A DNA stretch of 47,357 nt, taken from NCBI GenBank assembly GCA_032718475.1, contig JAUCBJ010004964.1:1-47357 (forward strand), read 5' to 3'. The notes below the pieces were generated by a model. That model was not told the origin of the DNA. It worked only from the letters and a program-made list of their open reading frames with translations, and ran no database searches. The position numbers and the translations under genes are program-made. This document shows, in pieces, positions 1 through 11,039 of the stretch (its first letter is position 1; every line of letters begins with the position of its first letter). The DNA comes from Nemertoderma westbladi. Lineage: Eukaryota; Xenacoelomorpha; Nemertodermatida; Nemertodermatidae.

Positions 1-218
1 ACCAATATTATTACATAATAATCTCGCTACACTACTATAGTAATAGTAACAAAGAACACAAAATTGCCAAGATCTATCGTAATACTTGTAAACCTGTAAG
101 CTGTAGTTCCGTAACTATTTATTCGATATCGTGATATGATATACTATTACGGCAACAAACATGTTAAAAAAACAAACCGCCTGTGTAGAGGGTGTGTGAT
201 AGAATCAAACTATATTTT

Positions 219-702
219 TTGTCTGGTGCGCTTGGAAATTTGTCTGGTGCTCTGGGGATTTTGTCTGGTGCGCTTGGGATTTTGTCTGTGCTCTTGGATT
301 TTGTCTGGTGTTCTTGGGATTTTGTCTGGTGCTCTTGGGAATTTGTCTGGTGCTCTTGGGATTTTGTCTGGTGCTCTTGGGATTTATCTGGTGCTCTTGG
401 GATTTTGTCTGGTGCTCTTGGAAATTTGTCTGGCGCTCTTGGGATTTTGGCTGGTGCTCTTGGGATTTTTGTCTGGTGCTCTTGGGATTTTGTCTGGTGC
501 TCTTGGAAATTTGTCTGGCGCTCTTGGGATTTTGGCTGGTGCTCTTGGGATTTTGTCTGGTGCTCTTGGGATTTTGTCTGGTGCTCTTGGGATTTTGTCT
601 GGTGCTCTTGGAAATTTGTCTGGTGCTCTTGGGATTTTGGCTGGTGCTCTTGGGATTTTGTCTGAGGCTCTTGGGATTTTGTCTGGTGCTCTTGGGATTT
701 TC
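219..702 (+). repeat. 21-bp minisatellite, about 23 copies
   Basis: A unit close to GGTGCTCTTGGGATTTTGTCT repeats head to tail, with variants (GGAAAT, GGCTGG, GCGCTT) and a few length changes. Because the period is divisible by three and the unit lacks stops, all three forward frames stay open and give false 7-residue repeat proteins. No start context or splice signals suggest it is coding. Confidence 0.95.
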
Positions 703-1602
703 GTATTATTATAACATTCTATTACAGATCATATTACTACCGGTAGTATAAACTATTATATATTAATAGATTTTTAATTTATTATATTTAATTATTTATT
801 AACTTTTTACATGTGTTAGGAACAATAATAATAATGATGCGTCATAAATGTGGCGGTTTCTTCTCAATATCAACAAAATATTTATGAAAATCTAAATTTT
901 TTAGAAACATCAACGTTTACTGGGATTTTTTTTTCTTGTGAAACAACAAATTCATCTGTACCATTACTATATAATGTATATATAGACAGCACCATATATG
1001 TGTATGCGGTATAACACTTAGTTTTAAATTTGATGAAGATATTAAACGGACATCACAGCGACAGAAGTTATCGATATACCTGTATATGTCCGACCGGTAT
1101 ATATAAATAGTAAGCAATATAATTGGAGGGTCACAGTGAATGTCACATTATTCGCATTTTTTAATTTATATTGTATGAAACCGCAAAGGAAAACAAATAC
1201 TTTTTTAAGTTATTTATCATTATTATCTGTTATTAAATTACAATTAGTTGCAATTTCACAACTAATTGAGAGATTGAGCAACAAACCAGAGGCGCAAACG
1301 ATATAATAGTTTCACCAATCCAGGAATATATTAATTATTCCTGTTGTAGAAATGATGGAATATTTTGTGTAACGCAAATGAATATCTCAGAATAAAGTCC
1401 AAATGTTTCGTCTAAATCAATCACTGGTGATGAAGTCATAACAATATAAGTTCAAAATGTCGTATTAGGCCTAAATGATCATTCAATTATCTCTCATTTG
1501 TTCGACAAAAAGATTGTCTAGTTGATGACGCCATCGTGTTGCCAATACATAGTATATGGAACAGAACTATCAGCTTAAACATCGTATACAGGTACAACTC
1601 GC
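703..1602. other. AT-rich intergenic DNA, no gene seen
   Basis: No ORF with recognisable protein content, no RNA gene and no clear transposon ends. The part adjoining 1603 would be the 3' flank of the BTF3-like gene; I see no poly(A) stretch that would mark a recent processed copy. Confidence 0.5.
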
Positions 1603-2064
1603 TTACTTCTCGGAAACTTCCTCGAAGTTTGTGTCGACTAACTCGGGGATATCATCGTCGTCGTCGTTCCCCATATCCGCATCCCCCGTCGGTTTATTCC
1701 ATTGCATACTCTCGGCCAACTTCTTTAACGACGATATTGAATCGCCTCCCAATTGGTTGAGTATCCCGGGCAACAACTCGGTTAGTTGTTTAGTCTCGGA
1801 GTGACCGGTTATAGCGAATGTGTTCGCCGTGAGACTCGCCTGCGCCTTGGGGTTGTTAAAGTGGATCACGCTGCCGTCGCTTTTGATCATGTTAACCTCC
1901 TCAATGCCCGCGATGCTGTTCACCCCCATACGTTTCAGTGTGCTCTGCAACTTTTTGTCGTCGGTTGTCGCGGTTCGATGGACTATCTTTTTCTTTCGTC
2001 TCTGGGTCCCTTTACCCCCGATTCGTACCCCCTCCGTCATCTTCTGAAGTTTTTCTGGGTTCAT
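1603..2064 (-). CDS. BTF3 / NAC beta-like protein, intronless
   Basis: This 153-residue ORF is a nascent-polypeptide-associated complex beta subunit (BTF3/BTF3L4 family). In that family NAC beta pairs with NAC alpha, binds ribosomes near the exit tunnel and shields nascent chains. The sequence shows the family N-terminus (MNPEKLQKM), the basic ribosome-binding motif around residues 19-27 ([12 protein letters not shown] follows VRIGGK), then the NAC domain with [17 protein letters not shown] and ANTFAITG. The acidic tail [10 protein letters not shown] ends in NFEEVSEK. Length and both ends match the family, so it is complete and unbroken. There is no intron, although animal BTF3 genes are usually split; it could be an intact retrocopy or a gene that lost its introns. 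No poly(A) tail or flanking duplication is visible, so an old retrogene is only an inference. The start is the ATG whose complement lies at 2062-2064. Confidence 0.9.
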   Translation of the reverse strand: MNPEKLQKMTEGVRIGGKGTQRRKKKIVHRTATTDDKKLQSTLKRMGVNSIAGIEEVNMIKSDGSVIHFNNPKAQASLTANTFAITGHSETKQLTELLPGILNQLGGDSISSLKKLAESMQWNKPTGDADMGNDDDDDIPELVDTNFEEVSEK

Positions 2065-2576
2065 TTTTGTAGGCCAAATAAGTTAATAGTAGCGGATAAT
2101 CGATAACTAAGTAAACGGTCAATGGCAGATTGAAATAAATGTCATTGGTAGAGCTACCGTACAGCCGTATGCACAGATCAGCAGATGAACATATGTAAAC
2201 TAGGCAGCTAGGTTAGCTACAGTTTGAACGTTCATTGCATACTTTTAGTGTTTTAATTCAATAATATTTATTTTTTCGAAAAAGTATGTTACCCTTAGGG
2301 ACTAGGTAATATTATCGTACAATTTTTTTTTAACGCAATAGGCTGAAATTAATTTTATTGAAATAATCAGGTAGGGGTACAGGTCGATTCGCCCCTCGAC
2401 CTTTTCGCCCCAAGTCGATAGTGTTATCCAAAGCAAACTATAGCGCAATGGCGACCTATATCAAGTCTTTCAACTGGATAGAAATTCTATCTCCAATGGA
2501 TACTACAGAGGCATGTGCAGATGTGCGTTTTTATATGAAACTCATGACTATTGTATTTATAACTACATAGGCCTAC
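2065..2576. other. 5' flank of the BTF3-like ORF, no gene seen
   Basis: The region should hold the BTF3-like promoter, but I see no firm TATA box. Its right part (from about 2380) may belong to the degenerate LINE that starts near 2577. Confidence 0.35.
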
Positions 2577-3480
2577 CCGTTAAAAAATATCGATCACACA
2601 ACTACCCAAAATGGATGACTAAGGATGTCCGCAAGGTCATTGCACTGAAAAAATCTGCATGGCGAAACTTCCGCAGAGCAGATTCAACTTCTGCCTACAA
2701 CAAGTACAAACAAACACGCAATATTTACAATGCTATTGTAATAAAATCCAAACAAGATTACGTGCGCTCAGTGGCATTGGCAGCCAGCAAAGACCCTAAA
2801 CAGTTATGGGAATTTGTACGGTCTAAAACGAAGTCTCGCGGTACAATAGCTTCACTGAAAGACAAACGAGGTAATATTGCAACATCTAAAGTCGATTAAG
2901 CAGAAGCTTTGAATCAGCAATATTTTTCTACATTTACTACCGAGGAAACAGATACTGTTCCTGATATATCGAACTCCGTGCCAGAAGCAAAAATTTGCTC
3001 AATAGAATTCACACCAAATGTAGTTGAAGACGCTGCATCACAAATAAATGCATCGGGGGCCCCTGGTTCTGATGGAATCTTCCCTATACTGATAGTGAAA
3101 CTCATTTCTGTGTTGGCTCTACCCCTCTCCATTATTTTTCAGAAGTCATTAAATAGGCCTAGTGGTGTTGTCCCACAACCTTGGAAGGAAGCAAACATTA
3201 CCCCCATATTCAAGCGCGGAGTAAGCTACCTCCCTACTGCCCTATCAACTATCGGCCAGTTAGCTTGACCTCAATCCTCTTCAAACTGATGGAAAGAATA
3301 ATAGCCAATAACTTATACTCTTTCTGGAAAGAACTCTCACTGCTGGCCATGGCGTAGTACGGATTTCAAAAAGGAAAGTCGTGCATTCTATTCGCAGACA
3401 ATACGAAGAACAGTGCCATTTTAACTCCGTGGCCATATCTAACTTGTGGGCCTCTACAAAACGACCTCGACAATCTTTAC
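2577..3480 (+). pseudogene. Degenerate LINE reverse transcriptase (Jockey/CR1-like)
   Basis: This is a relic of a non-LTR retrotransposon. The first part encodes the linker between endonuclease and RT (PKWMTKDVRKVIALKKSAW, later WEFVRSKTK). An in-frame TAA at 2897-2899 interrupts it, and the same frame continues through SGAPGSDGIFPILIVK and PQPWKEANITPIFK, which are RT block 1-2 signatures. Near 3225 the frame shifts to NYRPVSLTSILFKLMERII, then a TAG, then YGFQKGKSC. Directly after that comes LFADNTKN, a decayed form of the FADD catalytic box that normally lies much further on, so there is an internal deletion. No 3' end, tail or target duplication was recognised. Clade assignment is tentative. 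Confidence 0.85.
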
Positions 3481-3648
3481 CGATGGACTGTAGTGTGGCA
3501 GCAGCTTTTTAATTTAGATTTTATTGTATCTGCAATATATAATTTAGTTGGACAATAATCACATTTTATGACAAAATCATCAGTACTTTTGCAGTCATGG
3601 TGTATATTTCATATTACAATTCAAGATCTTGTGCTACTTTCTGACTTT

Positions 3649-3674
3649 AAGGTGATATATATGTATATCACCTT
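3649..3674. repeat. Perfect 11-bp hairpin with 4-nt loop
   Basis: AAGGTGATATA at 3649-3659 pairs exactly with TATATCACCTT at 3664-3674. It lies just outside the candidate element at 3690-4225. Confidence 0.75.
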
Positions 3675-3689
3675 GTTCTGTTGTTGACT

Positions 3690-4225
3690 TTTAGGGGTGG
3701 TATTCCAGGCTGCAAACCACCACTGAACCGCGCACAACGCCTGCGCACAATTTTTCACCCGCGCAATATTGGACAATATACCGCGCATGCACCGAAAAAA
3801 ACGCGCACACCTCATTTTAACAAAAAAAAAAACATACGCGAGTGAAGCGAACAAAATTGTTTCATTAACAATGCAAAATGAAAAAGATAGGCGAGCAAAA
3901 CTCACAGTGAGCGAAATTTAGACATTTGAGCAATCTGACAATGCAAAGAAACGCGAGTGAAGCGAGTGAAATTATTTGTGGCAATTTTTTTTTCTCACTT
4001 TGCATGCATGAAAAACCTTCTTACACCTCATCCGCCTGTCCCGTGTCCGCGCACTTTATGACTTTTGATATTTTGCACAGATTACTGCGCACTTTTGTTG
4101 TCTTTCACATAATTTCGCGCACTTTATTTCAATTCCGCACGCTATTATATTACCGCGCACTATTTCAAATATGCGCACAATGCGTTGCGATTTTTGCACT
4201 TCATTTGCAGCCTGGGTGGTATTTG
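3690..4225. mobile_element. Candidate TIR element rich in CGCGCAC
   Basis: CAGGCTGCAAA near 3706 recurs inverted as TTTGCAGCCTG near 4206, both beside GGTGGTATT-like sequence. The interior alternates CGCGCAC/GCGCACT words on both sides of a centre made of GCGAGTGAAGCGAGTG-type repeats (about 3837-3970). No transposase frame and no clear target duplication are visible. Edges are approximate. Confidence 0.5.
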
Positions 4226-4426
4226 ACTTATTTTATGCTTATTAGAACTGCAATGGTCTACTTAGATCCATTATCCATTGAGCGCTGGGAAGACAGGTAC
4301 CGGTAGACTTCAACCAAATTGAAAAAAAAAGTTCACAACTTATTTTTTCACCATTTGGCAAATTCTGGGAGGGGGATTGCAAGTGTTTTTCTATTTAATG
4401 TTACTAAAAATGTCTTTATCAATTTG

Positions 4427-5061
4427 GGGTATAAAAATACCCGGTCAGCCTAAACACCCAACTTTCAGCCAACTACACCTTCCTTTTCACCGCAATCCCA
4501 CAGCGCCAGTTTAGTTTGTACTATAGCTTAGTTTGGAGTTTTGATGCGTGGTATATGTAGACATCTGTAGGTATCTGGATCGTTCGTCAATAGTCTCTGC
4601 GTATCTCCTTTGTACCGGTATATTTATTGCTAAATTCATCAATTATTCTAGAACAAACCTGCAATAAAACTAATATGTTAGTTAGTTATTTTCATAATTG
4701 CAGGGCAGTGATGGCAAAATACAGTACGAGTACATGCAACTGTTAAAAGTTCATATATCAGCAATTCCTCAAAGAAGTTCACAGTTTGTTACTTTAGGCT
4801 ACATATTGTAATTTGTGGAATTTTGGTGCCATACAGTATAGTTTGGTGTAAGTTGGATGCTGTTGAGTTGAAGTTGGGTGTAGTTGCAGAGTTGGGTGGA
4901 AGTTTGGTGTAGTTGGGTGGTATAGTTGGGTGTACAGTAGTTGGTGAAAGTTGGGTGGTAGTTGGGTGAAAGTTGGGTGTAGTTGGGTGTGGTTGGGTGT
5001 AGTTGGGTGAAAGTTGGGTATATGGTGTAGTTGGGTGTTTAGGCTGACCCAAAAATACCCC
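4427..5061. mobile_element. TIR element with expanded terminal minisatellite
   Basis: The left end carries GGGTCAGCC-like sequence followed by TAAACACCCAAC (about 4427-4480). The right end carries the complement, GTTGGGTGTTTAGGCTGACC, followed by CAAAAATACCCC (about 5015-5061). Inside the right end the terminal motif AGTTGGGTG is amplified into an irregular array at about 4840-5045. The reverse-strand ORFs there (Thr/Pro/Asn-rich) are by-products of the array. Confidence 0.6.
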
Positions 5062-5117
5062 ACGTTACCGGTGAAGGATAATTTTTTACCATACTGCCAT
5101 ACCGGGCACCGGGGGAG

Positions 5118-5350
5118 GGTTAATAACGACGGTCGATCTGGTTCCATTATTTAATTACGACGGTCGATAATGCAGTAATGTCAACATTCAGACATTACAG
5201 CATTAATAACGACGGTCGATCCGGTTCCAGTAGGCCTATTTAATTACGACGCACGATAATTCTGTAATTATCAGCATTTAATTACGACGGTCGATAGGTA
5301 GGTAATTTACAGTAGGCCCCTATTTAATTAGTGACGGTCGAAGTTGGTAG
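5118..5350. repeat. Interspersed ACGACGGTCGAT repeats
   Basis: The core AACGACGGTCGAT or TACGACGGTCGATA occurs about five times at irregular spacing, twice followed by a near-identical GGTTCCA segment. No larger unit could be closed. Confidence 0.55.
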
Positions 5351-5694
5351 CTTTATCGGCCGTCATAAAATTATATCGAATTAAAATACCAAAAGTATGC
5401 CATATTAACAGATTAAACTAGCTCAGTAATGCAGTACTACTGTACTAGCTACGGTACCTACTAACAGACTAATGTACTACCGGTACTGTACTGACATACA
5501 CCTACCGCTACCAGTGACCAGCCTACTTCAGTAGGCCTACTTGTACTTTAATCAGTCAGTCAGTACATCTGATCTATTCCTGTATTATTAAATACAGAAA
5601 TACTGAAATACTGAAATACGCATGCTTCTACAGTCAACAGTCTGACAGTAGGCCTACTACAGTACTAAAACAGTAAAATGTAAAACAAACAGTA
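5351..5694. other. Low-complexity intergenic DNA, no gene seen
   Basis: The stretch is rich in CAGTACT, TAGGCCTAC and CCGGTA words. Nothing codes and no element ends are apparent before the target duplication at 5695. Confidence 0.4.
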
Positions 5695-5703
5695 CTGCAG
5701 TAT

Positions 5704-7109
5704 ACATGAGAGTAAAAACCCAAGCGATCATTTTGTGAACATCCAATGATATTGCCTGTTTTATAAATGCTTTAAGTTGTTATGGGATGTTCTGTTTGAT
5801 TGGTTGTTATGTGATTTACTTGCTAATCTTGGCCAGTATTAAATACACTAAATCAACAAGCACTGATCAATGTGTACAGATATACAGTAGGAGTCAATAT
5901 GTTTCACAGGAGGCATGATGGGGGGGGGGGGGGGGGGGGGGATTTTCGAATACCTATCTTGGTGAATTAAAAGCACATCCCGGCGAATTAGCAATGATAA
6001 TTATTAAGTGAGGGAAAGTATTATTTATATTATATCTGTAATACGTATTATTTACCTACATTAAATGTCCAGTTACTGCTGTGTATTGTACGATATGACA
6101 GTATTTTACAAAGATTAAAGCTGTAAAGAGGCCTGGCCTCTATCCTAGAACCTAGAGGAAGAGTCCATCAATTGTATTATATTCTTAAGTACATTCCTGC
6201 ATTCTTTCATTATTACGTCAGTATTTTACAAAGATTAAAGCTGTAAAGAGGCCTGGCCTCTATCCTAGAACCTAGAGGAAGAGTCCATCAATTGTATTAT
6301 ATTCTTAAGTACATTCCTGCATTCTTTCATTATTACGTCAGTATTTTACAAAGATTAAAGCTGTAAAGAGGCCTGGCCTCTATCCTAGAACCTAGAGGAA
6401 GAGTCCATCAATTGTATTATATTCTTAAGTACATTCCTGCATTCTTTCATTATTACATCAGTCACTGCAAACAATCACTCATAGCGTCATAGGTTTATTT
6501 ATTTATTTATTTATTAACACGAAATCAAATTTAAAAAAAAAAACAAAGCAACAGATATTAATACAAAATTATACACGAAATACATTTACTAAATATAAGT
6601 AAAATATTGTAATTGTGATATAAGATACATTATATGGTTCGAGGGAGAGGATACCTACCAGGCATATAGCACTTATGGTGGTCCATAATTAGTTTTAATG
6701 TGAAAAAAAGAATATTGAAATTGAAATTAAAATTAAAATTACACAAGGAATGTTGAAGAAAATTAAAAAGAACATTAAATTTAAAATAATTGGTTCAAAG
6801 TAAGAGAAAATATCCAGTTTGACCATTGGAAAAAAAATAGAAAAAAAAAAAATAAGTGTGTTAAGTGTGTTTAGGGAGTCTGAGAGTACATGACGTAGAG
6901 CTACTGGCATACTGCTAATATTTAAATGTAAACTACTAAGTTACATTGATCGCTTGTTGATTTAGTGCATTTAATACTGGCCAAGATTAGCAAGTAAATC
7001 ACACAACAACCAATCAAACAGAACATCCCATAACAACTTAAAGCATTTATAAAACAGGCAATATCATTGGATGTTCACAAAATGATCGCTTGGGTTTTTA
7101 CTCTCATGT
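5704..7109. mobile_element. 1.4-kb non-autonomous DNA transposon, 9-bp TSD
   Basis: The element begins ACATGAGAGTAAAAACCC and ends with the exact complement. The terminal inverted repeats run about 170 bp (5704 to about 5875, and about 6940 to 7109) with a handful of differences. Identical CTGCAGTAT copies at 5695-5703 and 7110-7118 are the target site duplication. Long TIRs with a 9-bp duplication fit Mutator-like elements, but other superfamilies are possible. No transposase frame exists inside; the interior holds a G22 run (5920-5941), a triplicated 120-bp block and A-rich DNA. Confidence 0.9.
6099..6458. repeat. Three tandem copies of a 120-bp unit
   Basis: Blocks starting near 6101, 6221 and 6341 are almost letter-for-letter identical, with a period of exactly 120 bp. 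Each contains the palindrome AGGCCTGGCCT-like segment and TCATTATTAC. The near-perfect identity indicates very recent amplification or an assembly artefact. They lie inside the 5704-7109 element. Confidence 0.95.
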
Positions 7110-7285
7110 CTGCAGTATGCCATAGAACTGCAAAACTGTAGGCCTAGAGCTGTAGAGTAGAAGTTTCTGCACCGCTGTCTACCGGTAGGGTAGCTGTACG
7201 CTGTACATACCTAGGTTCCGGCTAATCGGTGGGCCTACCTCTGTACCTATATATCAGTATATAGCAACCTGCACGCCCTGCAGCC

Positions 7286-9555
7286 AGGTAAATCTTTTCG
7301 ACCTACGCGTAGGCCTACGCGTAGCTACGCGTAGTTCGCAACATTGGGTCATATATCACCAGTTTCAGAGTTTTAGCATTAACTACGCGTAGGTGCTACG
7401 TGTAGCTACGCGTAGGTCCTACGCAACCTACGCGTAGGTGCAACGTATAACTACGCGTAGGTGCTACCCATAACTATGCCTATACGTCGTTTATCATTAG
7501 TAGGCCTACGTATTCCAAGCGGTTCAGTACTAAAATAAGACCATACGGAATGTGGGTAAATCTTTTCGACCTACGCGTAGGCCTACGCGTAGCTACGCGT
7601 AGTTCGCAACATTGGGTCATATATCACCAGTTTCAGAGTTTTAACATTAACTACGCGTAGGTGCTACGCGTAGGTCCTACGCGTAGCTACGCGTAGGTCC
7701 TACGCGACCTACGCGTAGGTGCTACGTATAACTACGCGTAGGTCCTACCCATACTGCCATAACTATGCCTATACGTCGTTTATCATTAGTAGGCCTACGT
7801 ATTCCAAGCGGTTCAGTACTAAAATAAGACCATACGGTAGGTTCAATAAACAACCCACAACCAAATGCTTTCAACAGTAATGCATCCTATACCTGTATAC
7901 TCTATATAGAGGAATACGCTAAGACTACATATTCTTCACTTCATGCGTTGCGGGTGCTAAAATGTGTTACCGGTAATAATGTTTAGAGTTCAAAAATAGT
8001 TTACAAAGGAAATAGTCCGATGGTTCTTATCGATTCTCTATGCTTTTTATTGCCTGTGTTCACGATAGGGCAAGTATATATTTAATATGTTAACCCCTTG
8101 ACAAGGGAAGGGGGAGACTAAATTGTCTACCATGATTGGTTGCACTTGTTATTTGACCAAACAATTAAATTTTATGCAGTATTTATCAGCTTTCGCTTAA
8201 CCACTTCACTGGTAGATTGGTAGCTTACTACTGTAGAATATTTCAATAATCCAATGGAAACAAAGATACTTGAATCATGAGACGTGAATTTTAAGTATAC
8301 TTTTTATTCATCCTGTGTTTGTATGTGAAAGAGTCGAATGTTATTTATTACCAGTGCTGTATGTAGAGATATGAGTTTCCGATTCTGTTATTCCTTGTCT
8401 GATAATCAGATACCTGACATATACCGATACTTGCCTAACAACTCAACCCTACCGGGCCTGAAATGAAAAATCATTGTTATCAGGACTGCTACGCGTAGCA
8501 CCTACGCGTAGCACCTACGCGTAGTTTCAAAATACCTACGCGTAGTTCCAAAATAACTACGCGTAGTTTTAAAACACCTACGCGTAGTTGTTAAAAAGGC
8601 AGTAAGTCTGGCCCTACCGGTACATGACAGGAATGGAAGTTACAAACTACGCGTAGCTACGCGTAGGCTTACGCGTAGGTCGAAAAGATTTACCCCGGTA
8701 TGTTCAATAAACAACCCACAACCATCAAATGCTTTCAACTGTAATGCATCCTATACCTGTATACAGTACTCTATATAGAGGAATACGCTAAGACTACATA
8801 TTCTTCACTTCATGCGTTGCGGGTGCTAAAATGTGTTACCGGTAATAATGTTTAGAGTTTAAAAATAGTTTACAAAGGAAATAGGCCGATGGTTCTTATC
8901 GATTCTCTATGCTTTTTATTGCCTTTGTTGACGATAGGGCAAGGATATATTTAATATGTTAACCCCTTGACAAGGGAAGGGGGAGACTAAATTGTTTACC
9001 ATGATTGGTTGCACTTGTTATTTGACCAAACAATTGAATTTTATGCACTATTTATCATAGCTTTCGATTAACCACTTCACCGGTAGACTGGTAGCTTACT
9101 TCTGTAGAATATTTAAATAATCCAATGGAAACAAAGATACTTGAACCATGAGACGTGAATTTTATGTCTACTTTTTATTCATCCTGTGTTTGTATGTGAA
9201 AGAGCCGAATATTATTTAAAACCAGTGCTGTATGTAGAGATATGAGTTTCCGATTCTGTTATTCCTTGTCTGATAATCAGATACCTGACATATAGACCGA
9301 TACTTGCCTAACAACTCAACCCTACCGGACCTGAAATGAAAAATCATTGTTATCAGGACTGCTACGCGTAGCACCTACGCGTAGTTTCAAAATACCTACG
9401 TGTAGTTCCAAAATAACTACGCATAGTTTTAAAACACCTACGCGTAGTTGTTAAAAAGGCAGTAAGTCTGGCCCTACCGGTAAATGACAGGAATTGAAGT
9501 TACAAACTACGCGTAGCTACGCGTAGGCCTACGCGTAGGTCGAAAAGATTTACCC
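7286..9555. mobile_element. Outer CTACGCGTAG transposon, disrupted by its own kind
   Basis: The left end reads GGTAAATCTTTTCGACC and the right end is its complement (GGTCGAAAAGATTTACC). Perfect 8-bp flanks CTGCAGCC at 7278-7285 and 9556-9563 mark the target duplication. Subterminal regions are packed with CTACGCGTAG palindromes in both orientations. The copy is split into 7286-7553 and 8696-9555 by a second element in the same orientation. There is no transposase frame. An 8-bp duplication fits hAT or P-type elements more than others, but the superfamily is not settled. Confidence 0.85.
7554..8695. mobile_element. Inner copy of the CTACGCGTAG transposon
   Basis: A complete copy, GGGTAAATC...GATTTACCC, sits inside the outer copy. 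Its flanks are CGGAATGT (7546-7553) and CGGTATGT (8696-8703), an 8-bp duplication with one mismatch. Within it, the sequence around 7815-7845 runs without a break across the point where the outer copy is split, confirming insertion order. Left-end and interior segments therefore appear twice in the window (about 268 and 860 bp). Confidence 0.85.
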
Positions 9556-11039
9556 CTGCAGCCCTGTCTGCCTGTCAGCCTGTAATAACCCTGTAAACTG
9601 TAGTTACCGGTAGGGTGGAAACTTGAATTTTAGAATTTCAAAATTGTAACAATTTTTTTCAATGCACGGTCCTATTTTAAGATGTTTGACACCATTTGTA
9701 CCTTCCCAAATTAATTTCCCATCAATTGCCCCAGGGGTTTTCGAAATGACCCATATCGCGCAGTTATACTGTTATACTATCTTACTACAACAGTCTACAG
9801 TACTATCAGTGGCAGGTAAAAGGCAATTTTGTCAGTTAGGACACTTCCAGTCATCGTACTGTATTACATCAATTTTTAGTCTCATTGGAACCGCAATGGT
9901 CAATTTAGTGGGGGTAGATGAGATCCTTGAAGCCCTCAAACTAATATTTTGGAAGCTGGAATCAAATTTATTTCAAAATTTCCAAAAATATTATGGGAAA
10001 ATTCAATGAAAAAGGCCAAAATGTCAGTTTTGACACTTCCAGTCATCGTATGACATTAATTTTAGTCTCATTTGAACGGCAATCATCGATTTAGTTGGGG
10101 TAGAAGTTGATAAAAATTAATTTTTCAAAATGTTTTTGCCATTTTTCACTAATTTTATCTTAAAAGTGTTGTTCATAACTATAAGCCCATATTCGCTTGA
10201 TCTGTGTTGTATCTAATATTAATTATGTTGGCAGGTTGGTCGCAGAGAGCTCATGTGTGTCTCATTCGAACCGCAATCATTGGTCGTACAGAGCTAAAAA
10301 AAACTCCTACGAAGCTGAATACTCATTTTCCTTTACATGGCGTATATAGTTACGGCGTATAGTTCGTATGGCCACGAACTGAAAATGGAATTCAACACTA
10401 ATGCATTAATACAGTATTGTATGTAATATTCTCATCCGCATTAAACTGAAACTGTATAGGACAGGTTAAATGTGACAATAATTGATGTCAATTTTGGGTT
10501 GCGTCCTGTGACGGGGGGTGGGGGGTTGGGAGCTATTCATCGGATTTCCTTGTTTCTCTTCCATCGGTTAATATATGCCTTGCTTTTCTTCTTTCCCGTT
10601 CATGGATTCTCCGGAGAGGTAAAGAAACCATCCCCGATAAAGTTATACTTGTTCCCGAACAGTAGAACATATGGTCGATGTTACCCACTCTTTCTGAAAA
10701 CACATTGAAATATAAATTTTAAACCAGTTTAATTTTATATAATGCTGTATGTAGGCCTATTGTACTGAAATATTTTATTTGCTTAGTAGTGTGTTTAAGA
10801 TAACGCTTTTCAAGATGAATTTGTGAGAAGTTTTAAAAATGAAAGACCTCACGTATAATAAATGTTATTTGGTCTCAAAATGTCTGAGGGCCTATCCTGG
10901 CATGTCTGCTGTCAGATCAGGTAGTTTAAAAGGCTAAAGGACATCATACAGGATAATGAATTTGGTCAAAAATGCTCCAATAACTAGCTAAATAACGTTT
11001 TCTTTTGCCATTTTTATCAAAGTTTCAGCTTATTTAAGA
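9556..11039. other. Non-coding stretch with a short repeated segment
   Basis: A segment containing ACACTTCCAGTCATCGTA and then TTTAGTCTCAT with CGCAAT or GGCAAT occurs near 9840 and 10030, and a shorter related piece lies near 10258. ORFs of 115 and 78 residues here show no protein-like composition. I looked here for the missing last exon of the downstream transporter gene and did not find it. Confidence 0.4.

Noticed and set aside
136-751. Three overlapping long forward ORFs with LGILSGA-type repeats
   Set aside because: All three frames are open because the minisatellite period is 21 bp and stop-free; there is no domain or codon signal.
4789-5147. Thr/Pro/Asn-rich minus-strand ORFs
   Set aside because: They are translation of the AGTTGGGTG array; no independent coding evidence.
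9662-10708. 115- and 78-residue forward ORFs
   Set aside because: No motif, no splice context, and they cover a repeated non-coding segment.
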